From contig NZ_BLLN01000003.1 of NCBI RefSeq assembly GCF_011170125.1, forward strand, positions 1 to 64,000: DNA of 64,000 bases. Direction: 5' to 3'. The notes beneath the pieces were generated by a model. That model searched no databases. It had not been told where the DNA came from and saw only the letters and a list, made by a program, of their open reading frames with translations. Below are positions 44,636-52,511 of this stretch, piece by piece. This DNA comes from Streptomyces diastaticus subsp. diastaticus. Its GTDB lineage: Bacteria > Actinomycetota > Actinomycetes > Streptomycetales > Streptomycetaceae. The translations under genes and the position numbers were made by a program. The stretch's first letter is position 1; each line of letters starts with the position of its first letter.

Positions 44636-45700
44636 CTACTTGCCGAGCTTCGGCCCCGCCGCCGGCGGCGGGATGGGGGAGGCGGCCAGCGACTGGGGCG
44701 AGGTCGCGGAGGCGTACGCCGAGGGGGCGGCGACCGCCGCCGACGGGTCGGCCGCGGCCTCCTCCTCGGCGGCGTCCGGGCCGCCCACGATGGAGATGCC
44801 CGCCGCGTCGAACGCCTTCTTGATGCGCCAGCGCAGCTCCCGCGCGACGGCCAGGTCCTGACCGGGCATCGTCTTGGCGGAGACGCCCACCACCATGGAG
44901 TCCAGGAGCACCGAGTCCAGGCCCAGCACCTCCACCGGGCCCCACAGCCGCTCATTCCACGGCTCGTCCTTGGCGATCCGCGCCCCCACCTCGGTGAGCG
45001 TGTCGCGGACCTGGTCGAGGTCCTCGTCGGCCCGGACGGTGACCTCGACGGCCGCGGTGGACCAGCCCTGGCTGAGGTTGCCGATCCGCTTGACCTCGCC
45101 GTTGCGGACGTACCAGATGGCGCCGTTGGGGCCGCGCAGCTTGGTGACGCGCAGGCCCACCTCGATCACCTCACCGGTGGCGACGCCCGCGTCGACGGTG
45201 TCGCCCACGCCGTACTGGTCCTCAAGGATCATGAAGACGCCGGAGAGGAAATCCGTGACGAGGTTGCGGGCCCCGAAGCCGATGGCGACACCGGCGACAC
45301 CGGCCGAGGCCAGCAGCGGCGCCAGGTTGATCCTGAAGGTGTCGAGGATCATCAGCGCGGCCGTGCCCACGATGAGGAACGAGGCGACCGAGCGCAGCAC
45401 CGAGCCGATCGCCTGCGACCGCTGGCGCCGCCGCTCCGCGTTGACCAGCAGCCCGCCGAGGGCCGTACCGTCCACCGCGGAGGCGGTGCGGTTCATCCGG
45501 TCTATGAGGTTGGTGATCGTCTTGCGGATGATCATGCGCAGCGCCGCAGCGACGACGATGATCAGCAGGATGCGCAGGCCGGTCTCCAGCCACGTCGACC
45601 AGTTCTCCGACACCCAGCCCGCCGCGTCGGTGGCCCGCTCCTGGGCCTCTTCGAGCGTGACGGTGTCCTCCCGGCCTGCGGCCGGTGCGGATGGGAACAC
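44636..45700 (-). CDS. MscS-family mechanosensitive channel
   Basis: This 354-aa small-conductance mechanosensitive channel homologue releases solutes on hypo-osmotic shock. Helices are near residues 35-55 (LRILLIIVVAAALRMII) and 105-130 (VASFLIVGTAALMILDTF). The pore-lining TM3 is LLASAGVAGVAIGFGARNLV. The MscS beta domain follows (DQYGVGDTVDAG, VGLRVTKLRGPNGAIWYVRN). A C-terminal alpha/beta domain and an Ala/Pro-rich tail complete it. GTG 45700 follows GGAGG at good spacing; 85 upstream codons of open frame are excluded as non-coding. Confidence 0.9.
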   Translation of the reverse strand: MFPSAPAAGREDTVTLEEAQERATDAAGWVSENWSTWLETGLRILLIIVVAAALRMIIRKTITNLIDRMNRTASAVDGTALGGLLVNAERRRQRSQAIGSVLRSVASFLIVGTAALMILDTFRINLAPLLASAGVAGVAIGFGARNLVTDFLSGVFMILEDQYGVGDTVDAGVATGEVIEVGLRVTKLRGPNGAIWYVRNGEVKRIGNLSQGWSTAAVEVTVRADEDLDQVRDTLTEVGARIAKDEPWNERLWGPVEVLGLDSVLLDSMVVGVSAKTMPGQDLAVARELRWRIKKAFDAAGISIVGGPDAAEEEAAADPSAAVAAPSAYASATSPQSLAASPIPPPAAGPKLGK

Positions 45701-46098
45701 GGGGCTACCTCCGGGCGGTGACGAGCCGCCCACCGGAGTACGCGGCCCCGCCGCGCGGTGCGACAGGGGTGAAGACGGTGTGGACGGCCTCTCCACATTA
45801 ACGGCCCCCCACCCTCGCGCCGGGCCCCCGGCGCAGGCGCACCACCCCCGGCCTGCGTCGCTGCCCGCGCGCCTGGCCACCGATGTGGCCGACCGCACAC
45901 CGAGCCGCCCCGAACGTCCGCCGAGCCGCTCGCACCCCAGGTCACAGCCGCCCACCGGGCCCCAGGAAGGTCCCGGCGGCGGAAAAACCCCCTCACCCCG
46001 TTACCCGGACATGGTGGCGCTCCGGCCTGGCGTGAGGGGAAACTGAGACAGATCGTCCCGGCGCGAGCCACGCGCCGCCGGCGTACAAGGAGGCACAC
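45701..46098. other. Intergenic region between divergent mscS-like and HNH genes
   Basis: This 398-bp gap contains AAGGAGG at 46088-46094 for the HNH gene and should hold two promoters. I see no confident -10/-35 pair or gene. Confidence 0.4.
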
Positions 46099-46704
46099 GT
46101 GCCGCACGTTCTCGTCCTCAACGCGTCCTACGAGCCACTCGGCGTCGTACCGCTCCGCCGCGCACTCGTGCTCGTGCTGGAGAGCAAAGCGGTCTGCCTG
46201 GAGGAATCCGGCGCCTTCCTGCACAGCGAGAGCCGAACCGTTCCCGCACCGAGCGTCGTGCGGCTCAAACGCTTCGTGAGGGTTCCGTACCGGGGCCCTG
46301 TGCCGCTGACGCGACGGGCGCTGTTCGCCCGGGACGGAGGACGGTGCGTGTACTGCGGAGGCGTCGCCACCAGCGTCGACCACGTCATCCCGCGCAGCCG
46401 CGGGGGCCGGCACGTGTGGGACAACGTCGTGGCCTCCTGCCGCCGGTGCAACCACGTCAAGGCCGACCGCCACCTGATGGAGCTGGGCTGGCGCCTGCGC
46501 GACAAGCCCGCGCCGCCGACCGGGCTGGCCTGGCGGATCATCGGTACCGGGCACCGGGACCCCCGCTGGCTGCCCTACCTCCAGCCGTTCGGCGGGGACG
46601 ACGCGCTGGCGCGCATCGACGCGGCCGGCGGCGAGGCCGCCCTGGCGGCCCGCCCCGTCAGGGCCGGGGCCCGGGCCGTCCCCTCCGGGTCGGCTCTGCC
46701 GTGA
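46099..46704 (+). CDS. HNH endonuclease-domain protein
   Basis: This 201-aa protein has an N-terminal segment PHVLVLNASYEPLGVVPLRR of the type found in the common actinobacterial stand-alone HNH family. The HNH nuclease motif is RCVYCGG, SVDHVIPRSRGG, WDNVVASCRRCNHVKAD: two zinc-binding CxxC pairs, the catalytic histidine in DHV and the asparagine in WDN. Its biological target is not established. GTG 46099 follows AAGGAGG. The C-terminal 35 residues are Ala/Gly/Arg-rich and poorly conserved. No methyltransferase or mobile-element partner is nearby. Confidence 0.9.
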   Translation: MPHVLVLNASYEPLGVVPLRRALVLVLESKAVCLEESGAFLHSESRTVPAPSVVRLKRFVRVPYRGPVPLTRRALFARDGGRCVYCGGVATSVDHVIPRSRGGRHVWDNVVASCRRCNHVKADRHLMELGWRLRDKPAPPTGLAWRIIGTGHRDPRWLPYLQPFGGDDALARIDAAGGEAALAARPVRAGARAVPSGSALP

Positions 46705-47010
46705 CCGGGCGCGCCGGACGGCGACGACGGGTGCCGCGGGCCGCCCGCCCCCGGGATCCGGAACGCGCGGCGTGCCGGGAGGCGGCCCGGCTTCCAGGTG
46801 GTACGAGAGGTTCTCGTAGCGGCCGGCGGTGACGTCCTCCGGTGTCCCGGCGAGCGCCGGGCGGCAGAAGTCGCCCCGGGGGCCGTCGAACGCGGTGAGG
46901 ACGTGGGACAGGCCGTCCTCCTCCGGGGCCCCGGAAGCAGTGGGGGAGGAGGCGGCGAGGCGGCGGCCGGCAGGCGACTCCGCGGTGCCGTAAATGGGGC
47001 CGCGCCCCAT
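46705..47010 (-). other. Possible small or decayed coding region, minus strand
   Basis: The minus strand from ATG 47010 reads about 100 codons with almost complete third-position G/C, including EEDGLSHVLTAFDGPRGDFC and TPEDVTAGRYENLSYHLEAG. The frame stays open through the antisense of the HNH gene, so its natural end is unclear. No family is recognised. It may be a small gene whose end overlaps the HNH gene, or a remnant. It accounts for most of the 422-bp gap. Confidence 0.35.
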
Positions 47011-47126
47011 ACCCGCGGCTCTCGCATGGGGCGCCGCCCCGTCCCCCCGGCGCCGCGGCGGCCCTACCGTCCCTGGCGAGTACCCCGCCGGGAGCCGGGA
47101 GGCGGGGAAGAGACGAGGGAGTCGCG

Positions 47127-48719
47127 ATGCCGCTGCCGTCCGCCCGCGTACGCCACCGCCGGGAGCTCCTCCGGCGCACCCCCGGCCGTCTTCGGCGGTC
47201 GTTCGCCGGAGCCGCGGTCGGGGTGCTGCTGGTCACGCTTCTCGCGGTGACCGGCCCCGCCTCGCTCACCGCGCCCGCCCAGGCCGCTTCGCTCACCGAG
47301 GTGACCGGGTTCGGGAGCAACCCGGGGAACCTGCGGATGTTCCGGTACGTGCCGGACGGGCTGCCCGCCGGGCGGCCGCTGGTGGTCGCCATGCACGGGT
47401 GCACGCAGTCGGCGGGCGGGTTCGACGACGAGACCGGGTGGACGACGTGGGCCGACCAGTGGGGCTTCGCCCTGCTGCTGCCGCAGCAGCAGTCGGCCAA
47501 CAACCTGAACAACTGCTTCAACTGGTTCGAGGCCGGGGACATCCGGCGCGATGCCGGTGAGGCGCTGTCGATCAAGCAGATGACCGACCGGATGAAGGCC
47601 GACGTGGGCAGCGACCCCGCCCGGGTGCACGCCACCGGGCTCTCCGCCGGGGCCGCCATGACCAACGTCGTGCTCGCCGCCTACCCGGACGTCTTCGCTG
47701 CCGGCGCGCCCGTCGCCGGACTGCCCTACGCCTGCGCCACCAGCGTCGTCGCCGCCTACTCCTGCATGAACCCGGGCACCGACCTCACCCCCGCCGCCTG
47801 GGCCGCCAAGGTGCGCGACGCCCACCCGGGGTACGCCGGGCCCTGGCCCGCGGTCTCCGTCTGGCAGGGGACCACGGACACCACCGTGGTCCCCGCCAAC
47901 CTCACCGAGACCGTCGAGCAGTGGACAGCCGTGCACGGCACCGACACCACCCCGGACGCCACCGACACCGTGAACGGCTACCCGCACGCCGTCTACCGGG
48001 ACAGCGGCGGCCGGGCCGTCGTCGAGACGTACACGATCACCGGGACGGGCCACGGGCAACCCGTCGACCCGGGGACCGGGGCGGAGCAGTGTGGCACGGC
48101 CGGGGCGTACATCCTCGACGCGGACATCTGCGCGGCCTACCACATCGGCCGCTTCTGGGGCCTGGCCGAGGACGGCGGCGGCACCGGGCCGGGTGCCCCC
48201 GCCCAGCGGGCCGTCATCCCCGGCACCGCCGCCGACGACGGGTACGTGAAGGCGTCCGCCGACGGGGCGGGAGCGGCCGTCGGCGCCCTGGAGGCGACCA
48301 TGGGAGCCGCCGTCGGGCGCGGCGCCGACGGGCGGCACAACCGGACGCTGCTCTCCTTCGACACCTCCGTCGTACCCGACGACGCCACCGTCACCCGCGC
48401 CCACGTCACCGTGACCCGCGCCAGTGGCGGCGGCGACCCGTGGGCCGGCGGCAACCGGCTGCTGGTCGACGTGCGCACCGGCTGCTTCGGCGCGAGCTGC
48501 GCCACCGCCGCCGAGGACTGGGCCGCGCCCGCCACCGCGGACGGCGCCGCCGAACTGGTCCGCTTCACCTCGGGCAGCGCCGACTCGACCGCGTTCACCG
48601 GGATCAACCGCGGCGGGCCGACCCAGTTGAGGCTGCGCCTGGCCGACCCGCCCGCCGCCGCGGCGTACCTCTTCCTGCGCACCGGGGCGGAGGCGAGGCT
48701 CACCGTCGAGTGGGAGTGA
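47127..48719 (+). CDS. Secreted PHB depolymerase-like esterase with C-terminal beta domain
   Basis: This 530-aa exported hydrolase has a twin-arginine-containing signal region (RRTPGRLRRSFAGAAVGVLL) and probable cleavage after APAQAA. The catalytic domain, about residues 60-350, shows VAMHGCTQSAGGFDDETGW, nucleophile ATGLSAGAAM (GxSxG) and histidine in GTGHGQPVDPG, with cysteine pairs likely disulphide-bonded. This is the esterase_PHB type, acting on polyhydroxybutyrate or acetylxylan/feruloyl esters. A C-terminal domain of about 150 residues (LLSFDTSVVPDDATVTRAHV) resembles DNRLRE/CBM96-type carbohydrate-associated domains. The start is ATG 47127. Confidence 0.9.
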   Translation: MPLPSARVRHRRELLRRTPGRLRRSFAGAAVGVLLVTLLAVTGPASLTAPAQAASLTEVTGFGSNPGNLRMFRYVPDGLPAGRPLVVAMHGCTQSAGGFDDETGWTTWADQWGFALLLPQQQSANNLNNCFNWFEAGDIRRDAGEALSIKQMTDRMKADVGSDPARVHATGLSAGAAMTNVVLAAYPDVFAAGAPVAGLPYACATSVVAAYSCMNPGTDLTPAAWAAKVRDAHPGYAGPWPAVSVWQGTTDTTVVPANLTETVEQWTAVHGTDTTPDATDTVNGYPHAVYRDSGGRAVVETYTITGTGHGQPVDPGTGAEQCGTAGAYILDADICAAYHIGRFWGLAEDGGGTGPGAPAQRAVIPGTAADDGYVKASADGAGAAVGALEATMGAAVGRGADGRHNRTLLSFDTSVVPDDATVTRAHVTVTRASGGGDPWAGGNRLLVDVRTGCFGASCATAAEDWAAPATADGAAELVRFTSGSADSTAFTGINRGGPTQLRLRLADPPAAAAYLFLRTGAEARLTVEWE

Positions 48720-48755
48720 GGGCGCCGGACGCCTTCGACGGCCCGGACGCGCACC

Positions 48756-51700
48756 TCAGTCGCGGCCGGGCCGCTCCCTTTCCCTCTCCTTCTCCTTCTC
48801 CCGCGGCTTCTCCTTCTCCGCGACCGCGTACGCCTCCACGGAGAAGAGGGAGTAGCCGTACTCGGTGGCCCGCTTGTCGCCCTGGACACGCAGGTAGCGC
48901 ACGTCCTTCGCGTCCAGCCCGACCCGTTCGCGGCCGCCCTTGCCGTCCTTGACCGTCGCCGCCGTCCGCCAGATCCGGCCGTCCTTCGAGACCTGCACCC
49001 GGTAGGCGGCGGCGTACGCGTCCTGCCAGTGCAGCTCCACCCGGCCGACGCGGGCCGGTTCGGGCAGTTCCGTCTGCCACCAGGCGTTGTCCTCGGCCGG
49101 GGAGGACCAGCGGCTCTCCGGGTCGCCGTCGGCCGCCGCCCGCGCCGGGAAGTCCTCCGTCTCGTCGGCCGACGAGGAGGCCCTGCCGGAGCGGACCAGG
49201 TCGGGCCCGGTGGTGGGCGGGAACGCCCGTACCGTCAGCGTCGCCGAGCGGCCGCCGAACTCCACCGGCACCTCGTAGCTGCCCGGCCGCACGCCCTCGG
49301 CGACGCGCACCGAGACCGGGATGCGCACCTCGGTGCCGCGCGGCAGCACCGACTCCTCGGGCGCCGAGACCTCGATGCCCTTCGGCGTCCGCGCCCGCAG
49401 CGCACCGCGCACGGTGCCCGGGCGGTGCGCCGTCAGCCGGGCCGTGATCACGCTGGCCTCGCCGTCGATCTCGGCGTCGGCCTCGCCCCGGCCGAGGCGC
49501 AGCGCCGCCTCGGCGCCGTCCTCGTACCAGGGCACGAGCCGGTCGACGCGCTCCGCCTCCGGCCCCGAGACCCGCAGCGCGTCGGCGCGCAGCCCCGAAC
49601 TCTCCACGTCCGTCCAGCCGTCGGGCTCCAGCCGCGTCACCGGCTGCCAGCCCTTGCCGGGCACCCGCGCCTCGACCGTCCCGGAGACGCCCGGGTCGGT
49701 CCGCACCGTCACCCCGGCCAGCGGCCGCACCCGGGGGAGGACCACGGTGTACGCGGAGCCGGTGTCGGCGACCTTCTCGCCGTCGCCGCCGACCGTGCCG
49801 TGCCAGCTGTCGGCCGTCTTCACCACCTGGTCGAGGAACGGGTCGAGGACACCGTCGCCGACCGTCACCTTCTTCCGCGAGGTCTCCGCGCGCACCGCAC
49901 GCAGTGCCCGCTCGGCGTGCCAGGCGGCGGCGCCGTCGCCGCGCGCCTGGGCCGCCAGCAGATCGACCGCCAGCTCACCGGCCTGCCCGTACCGCGCCAA
50001 CTGCTCCGACCAGGGCCGCACCTCCTCGCCGAGCCCCGCCGGGGCGCTGTCGGCCAGCCGCTCGGGGGTCGCCCGCATCACCGAGAAGGCGGCCCGCAGC
50101 TCCTTGGCGGCGCGCGCGGCGTCGTCCCCGCCCGCGGTGCCCGGCCGCCCCGCCGACCGGGCCGCGTCCGCCCGGGTCGCCCAGAACCTCGCGAGGAGCG
50201 GCCGCAGGTACGCCGACTCGTCGGCGCCCAGCACCGAGGAGGCGGTGTTGCGGGCCAGTGCCCGGACCGCCTCCCGGGTCTTCGGGTCCTCACCGGCCAG
50301 CGTGTCGATGGCGGCCCGCCAGGACTCCTGGGGCCGGTAGTCCTTCGGGTTCCACGCGTAGTCCGCCGAGGTGAACAGCGGGATGCGGGAGGCGGCCGGC
50401 TGCTCCATCGCGGTGGCGATCAGCGCCGCCGAACCGGTGGCGACCGCCGGTTCGCGGCCCGTGTAGGGGCCGAGGAAGATCCGGTCCTGGGCGTAGTCGT
50501 TGACCGGGTAGTTGTCCAGGGTGACCAGCGGGTGTCCGAGCACCTCGCGGGTGCCCGCCAGCTCCCGCCCGGTGATGGTGCGCGGTACCACCCCGACACC
50601 GGTCCACGCCACCTGCACGTCGGCGTCCAGCTCGGCGGCGAGTTCGCGCCGGTACTCGGTCGCGCCCTTCTGGTAGTACTCCGTCGGCATCAGCGAGAGC
50701 GGCCGGGATCCCGGATGACGCTCCGCCAGGTGCGCGGCGACCGCGTTGGCCACCCGCGCCTGGGCGCGCGCCGCGGCGGCCGGGCCCGAGCCGAACTCCG
50801 CCTCGTCCTCGTCGCAGTGCCACTCGCTGTACGAGACGTCCTGGAACTGGAGCTGGAAGGCGCGCGCCCCCAGCGCCCACATCGCGTCGACCTTCCGCTT
50901 GAGCGCCCGCACGTCGTCCCCGGACGAGAGGCACATCGCCTGCCCCGGCGCCACCGCCCAGGCGAGCGTCACGTGGTTGGCGCGGGCCCGCTCCGCCAGC
51001 GCGCGGAACGCCGCCCGCTGCTCGGCGGGGTACGGCTCCCGCCAGCGGGCCTGGCGGTACAGGTCGTCGCCGGGCGCGTAGAGGTAGTGGTTCTGCTTGG
51101 TGCGACCCAGGAAGTCCAGTTGGCTCAACCGCTGCGCGGTCGTCCAGGGAGTGCCGTAGAAGCCCTCGGAGAGGCCGCGCACCGGGGTGCCGGGCCAGTC
51201 GCGGACCACGACACCGGGCACCACCTTGTCGCGCACGAGCTGACGCAGTGTCTGCACCGCGTGGAACAGGCCGTCCTCGCCCGCCCCGGCCATCGCCACC
51301 GTCGGCCGCCCGCCGGTCTGGCCGGCCGCCAGCCGGTAGCCGCCGGCGGGCAGGTCGTCGCGGGCGTTCGCCCCGAGCGCGCGCAGCGCCTTCTCCAGCC
51401 CCGCGCCTCCGGCGACCGGTTCGCCGGAGGAGTCACCGCCCACCCGCACGACGGGGGTGCTCCCGGCGGGCACCTCGCCCTCGGAGCCGGCCTCGGTGAC
51501 CTCGCGGACACCGGCCGCGCGCAGCACCTCCCGCAACGCCTCCAGCGCGTACGGATCAGTACCCGGCGGCGCCACCAGCACCACTCGCGTCCCCAGCGCC
51601 ACCTTGCCGTCGGCGGCCCGCATCGACTGCGGCCGCGGCCACACCGGCGGCAGCCCGGCGGCCTCGCCCTTGGCGTCGTCCGGGGACTCCTCGGCCGCGG

Positions 51701-51812
51701 TGGCCGGGTCCGGGGCGGGCGGAGCGGCCAGGGCGTTCGGCGCGCCCCCCAGCGCTCCGGCGATCACCGCCACCGCCAGAGCGGCGGCGGTCCTGCTGCG
51801 GCGGAGCTGCAC
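48756..51812 (-). CDS. Secreted GH84-like beta-N-acetylhexosaminidase with F5/8-type C domain
   Basis: This 1018-aa protein has a signal peptide (LAVAVIAGALGGAPNALA). Domains in order: an N-terminal GH20b/GH84-type domain; a GH84 barrel starting RGLSEGFYGTPWTTAQRL, with NHYLYAPGDDLYR and SLMPTEYYQKG; a helical domain; beta domains of NPCBM/CARDB type (RGTEVRIPVSVRVAEGV); a discoidin-like F5/8C domain (SRWSSPAEDNAWWQTELPEP); and a very charged Lys/Glu/Arg tail. GH84 enzymes use an Asp-Asp pair; here it is Gln324-Asp325 in LQFQDVSYSEW, so the residue that orients the acetamido group is changed. GTG 51812 follows GGGAGAGG. The likely role is hydrolysis of N-acetylglucosaminides in chitin, wall or glycoprotein. 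Confidence 0.87.
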   Translation of the reverse strand: MQLRRSRTAAALAVAVIAGALGGAPNALAAPPAPDPATAAEESPDDAKGEAAGLPPVWPRPQSMRAADGKVALGTRVVLVAPPGTDPYALEALREVLRAAGVREVTEAGSEGEVPAGSTPVVRVGGDSSGEPVAGGAGLEKALRALGANARDDLPAGGYRLAAGQTGGRPTVAMAGAGEDGLFHAVQTLRQLVRDKVVPGVVVRDWPGTPVRGLSEGFYGTPWTTAQRLSQLDFLGRTKQNHYLYAPGDDLYRQARWREPYPAEQRAAFRALAERARANHVTLAWAVAPGQAMCLSSGDDVRALKRKVDAMWALGARAFQLQFQDVSYSEWHCDEDEAEFGSGPAAAARAQARVANAVAAHLAERHPGSRPLSLMPTEYYQKGATEYRRELAAELDADVQVAWTGVGVVPRTITGRELAGTREVLGHPLVTLDNYPVNDYAQDRIFLGPYTGREPAVATGSAALIATAMEQPAASRIPLFTSADYAWNPKDYRPQESWRAAIDTLAGEDPKTREAVRALARNTASSVLGADESAYLRPLLARFWATRADAARSAGRPGTAGGDDAARAAKELRAAFSVMRATPERLADSAPAGLGEEVRPWSEQLARYGQAGELAVDLLAAQARGDGAAAWHAERALRAVRAETSRKKVTVGDGVLDPFLDQVVKTADSWHGTVGGDGEKVADTGSAYTVVLPRVRPLAGVTVRTDPGVSGTVEARVPGKGWQPVTRLEPDGWTDVESSGLRADALRVSGPEAERVDRLVPWYEDGAEAALRLGRGEADAEIDGEASVITARLTAHRPGTVRGALRARTPKGIEVSAPEESVLPRGTEVRIPVSVRVAEGVRPGSYEVPVEFGGRSATLTVRAFPPTTGPDLVRSGRASSSADETEDFPARAAADGDPESRWSSPAEDNAWWQTELPEPARVGRVELHWQDAYAAAYRVQVSKDGRIWRTAATVKDGKGGRERVGLDAKDVRYLRVQGDKRATEYGYSLFSVEAYAVAEKEKPREKEKERERERPGRD

Positions 51813-52159
51813 GGGTCCTCTCCCAACGGGCGGCGGGGACGGGTGGGCCAGAAGGAGTATGACGCGCGAGGTGTGGCGCGCTGGGGACGGGGCACACGCC
51901 CGGAAGCGGTGTTCCCGCGATGACCGGACGGCAAGGAAGCCCATCACCCCCCGGGAGCGGTGTCAACGGCCGATCCGGGCCTTCGGCGTCCCCGGTGGCC
52001 CCTCCATTGTGCGTGCCCCGGGCGCGCCCCCTCGCGATGTCCCGCCCACGACGCACAATGTGACCCGGAACACGTTGGCCGAACGCGTACGTCTGCGTTC
52101 GGACAAGTTGGGTAGGGCTGCCGTGACCGTGCTTCGCACCCGCGACCAAGGAGGCCCAC
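51813..52159. other. Divergent promoter region with inverted repeat
   Basis: This 347-bp gap lies between the hexosaminidase and the small gene before malQ. It includes the inverted repeat at 52079-52102 and AAGGAGG at 52148-52154. No gene was found. Confidence 0.5.
52079..52102. promoter_or_regulatory. Inverted repeat CCGAACGC-N8-GCGTTCGG upstream of the malQ operon
   Basis: Perfect 8-bp arms are separated by 8 bp, 57 bp before the first start codon. Size and symmetry suit a dimeric repressor or activator. The identity of the regulator is unknown; a maltose regulator would fit the neighbouring malQ. Confidence 0.5.
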
Positions 52160-52510
52160 GTGGCCGCATCGGCACACCTGCTTCTGTCCGCCCTTTCCAA
52201 ACGTCCGGAACTGCACGACCTCCCGGCGATTCCGAGCCCCACCACCCTCGCCGGCCGACCCGACGACCCCTTCGACCCCGACACCGTCGACTACTCCCTG
52301 GTGTCCCACCCCGACTCCGGCCTCGAAGGCTCCTGCGCCTACGGACTCTCCGAGCCGCCCCTCACCAGTGAGCCGCCGCTGGCCGACGCCGCGCCGCTCA
52401 CCAGCGAACCACCCCTGCCCGACACCGCCCCGCTGACCAGCGAGCCGGCCGCGGCCGCCGCCGTCGTCGCGGAGGACGCCCTGCTCGGAGCGGTTTCCTC
52501 AGGAGGCTGA
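52160..52510 (+). CDS. Small protein of unknown function preceding malQ
   Basis: This 116-aa protein has a GTG start and a strong AAGGAGG. The first 55 residues (HLLLSALSKRPELHDLPAIP) look folded. The second half is a run of near repeats with SEPPLTSEPPLADAAPLTSE, acidic and proline-rich, then an alanine stretch. It has no signal or membrane segment. Its end carries the ribosome binding site for malQ (AGGAGG overlapping its last codons), and malQ begins one base after the stop, so the two are coupled. I do not recognise the family. Confidence 0.8.
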   Translation: MAASAHLLLSALSKRPELHDLPAIPSPTTLAGRPDDPFDPDTVDYSLVSHPDSGLEGSCAYGLSEPPLTSEPPLADAAPLTSEPPLPDTAPLTSEPAAAAAVVAEDALLGAVSSGG

Positions 52511-52511
52511 A

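Noticed and set aside
46099..46704. HNH gene as part of an intron, restriction or phage system
   Set aside because: No reverse transcriptase, methyltransferase, terminase or inteins nearby. It is a common stand-alone chromosomal gene in actinobacteria.
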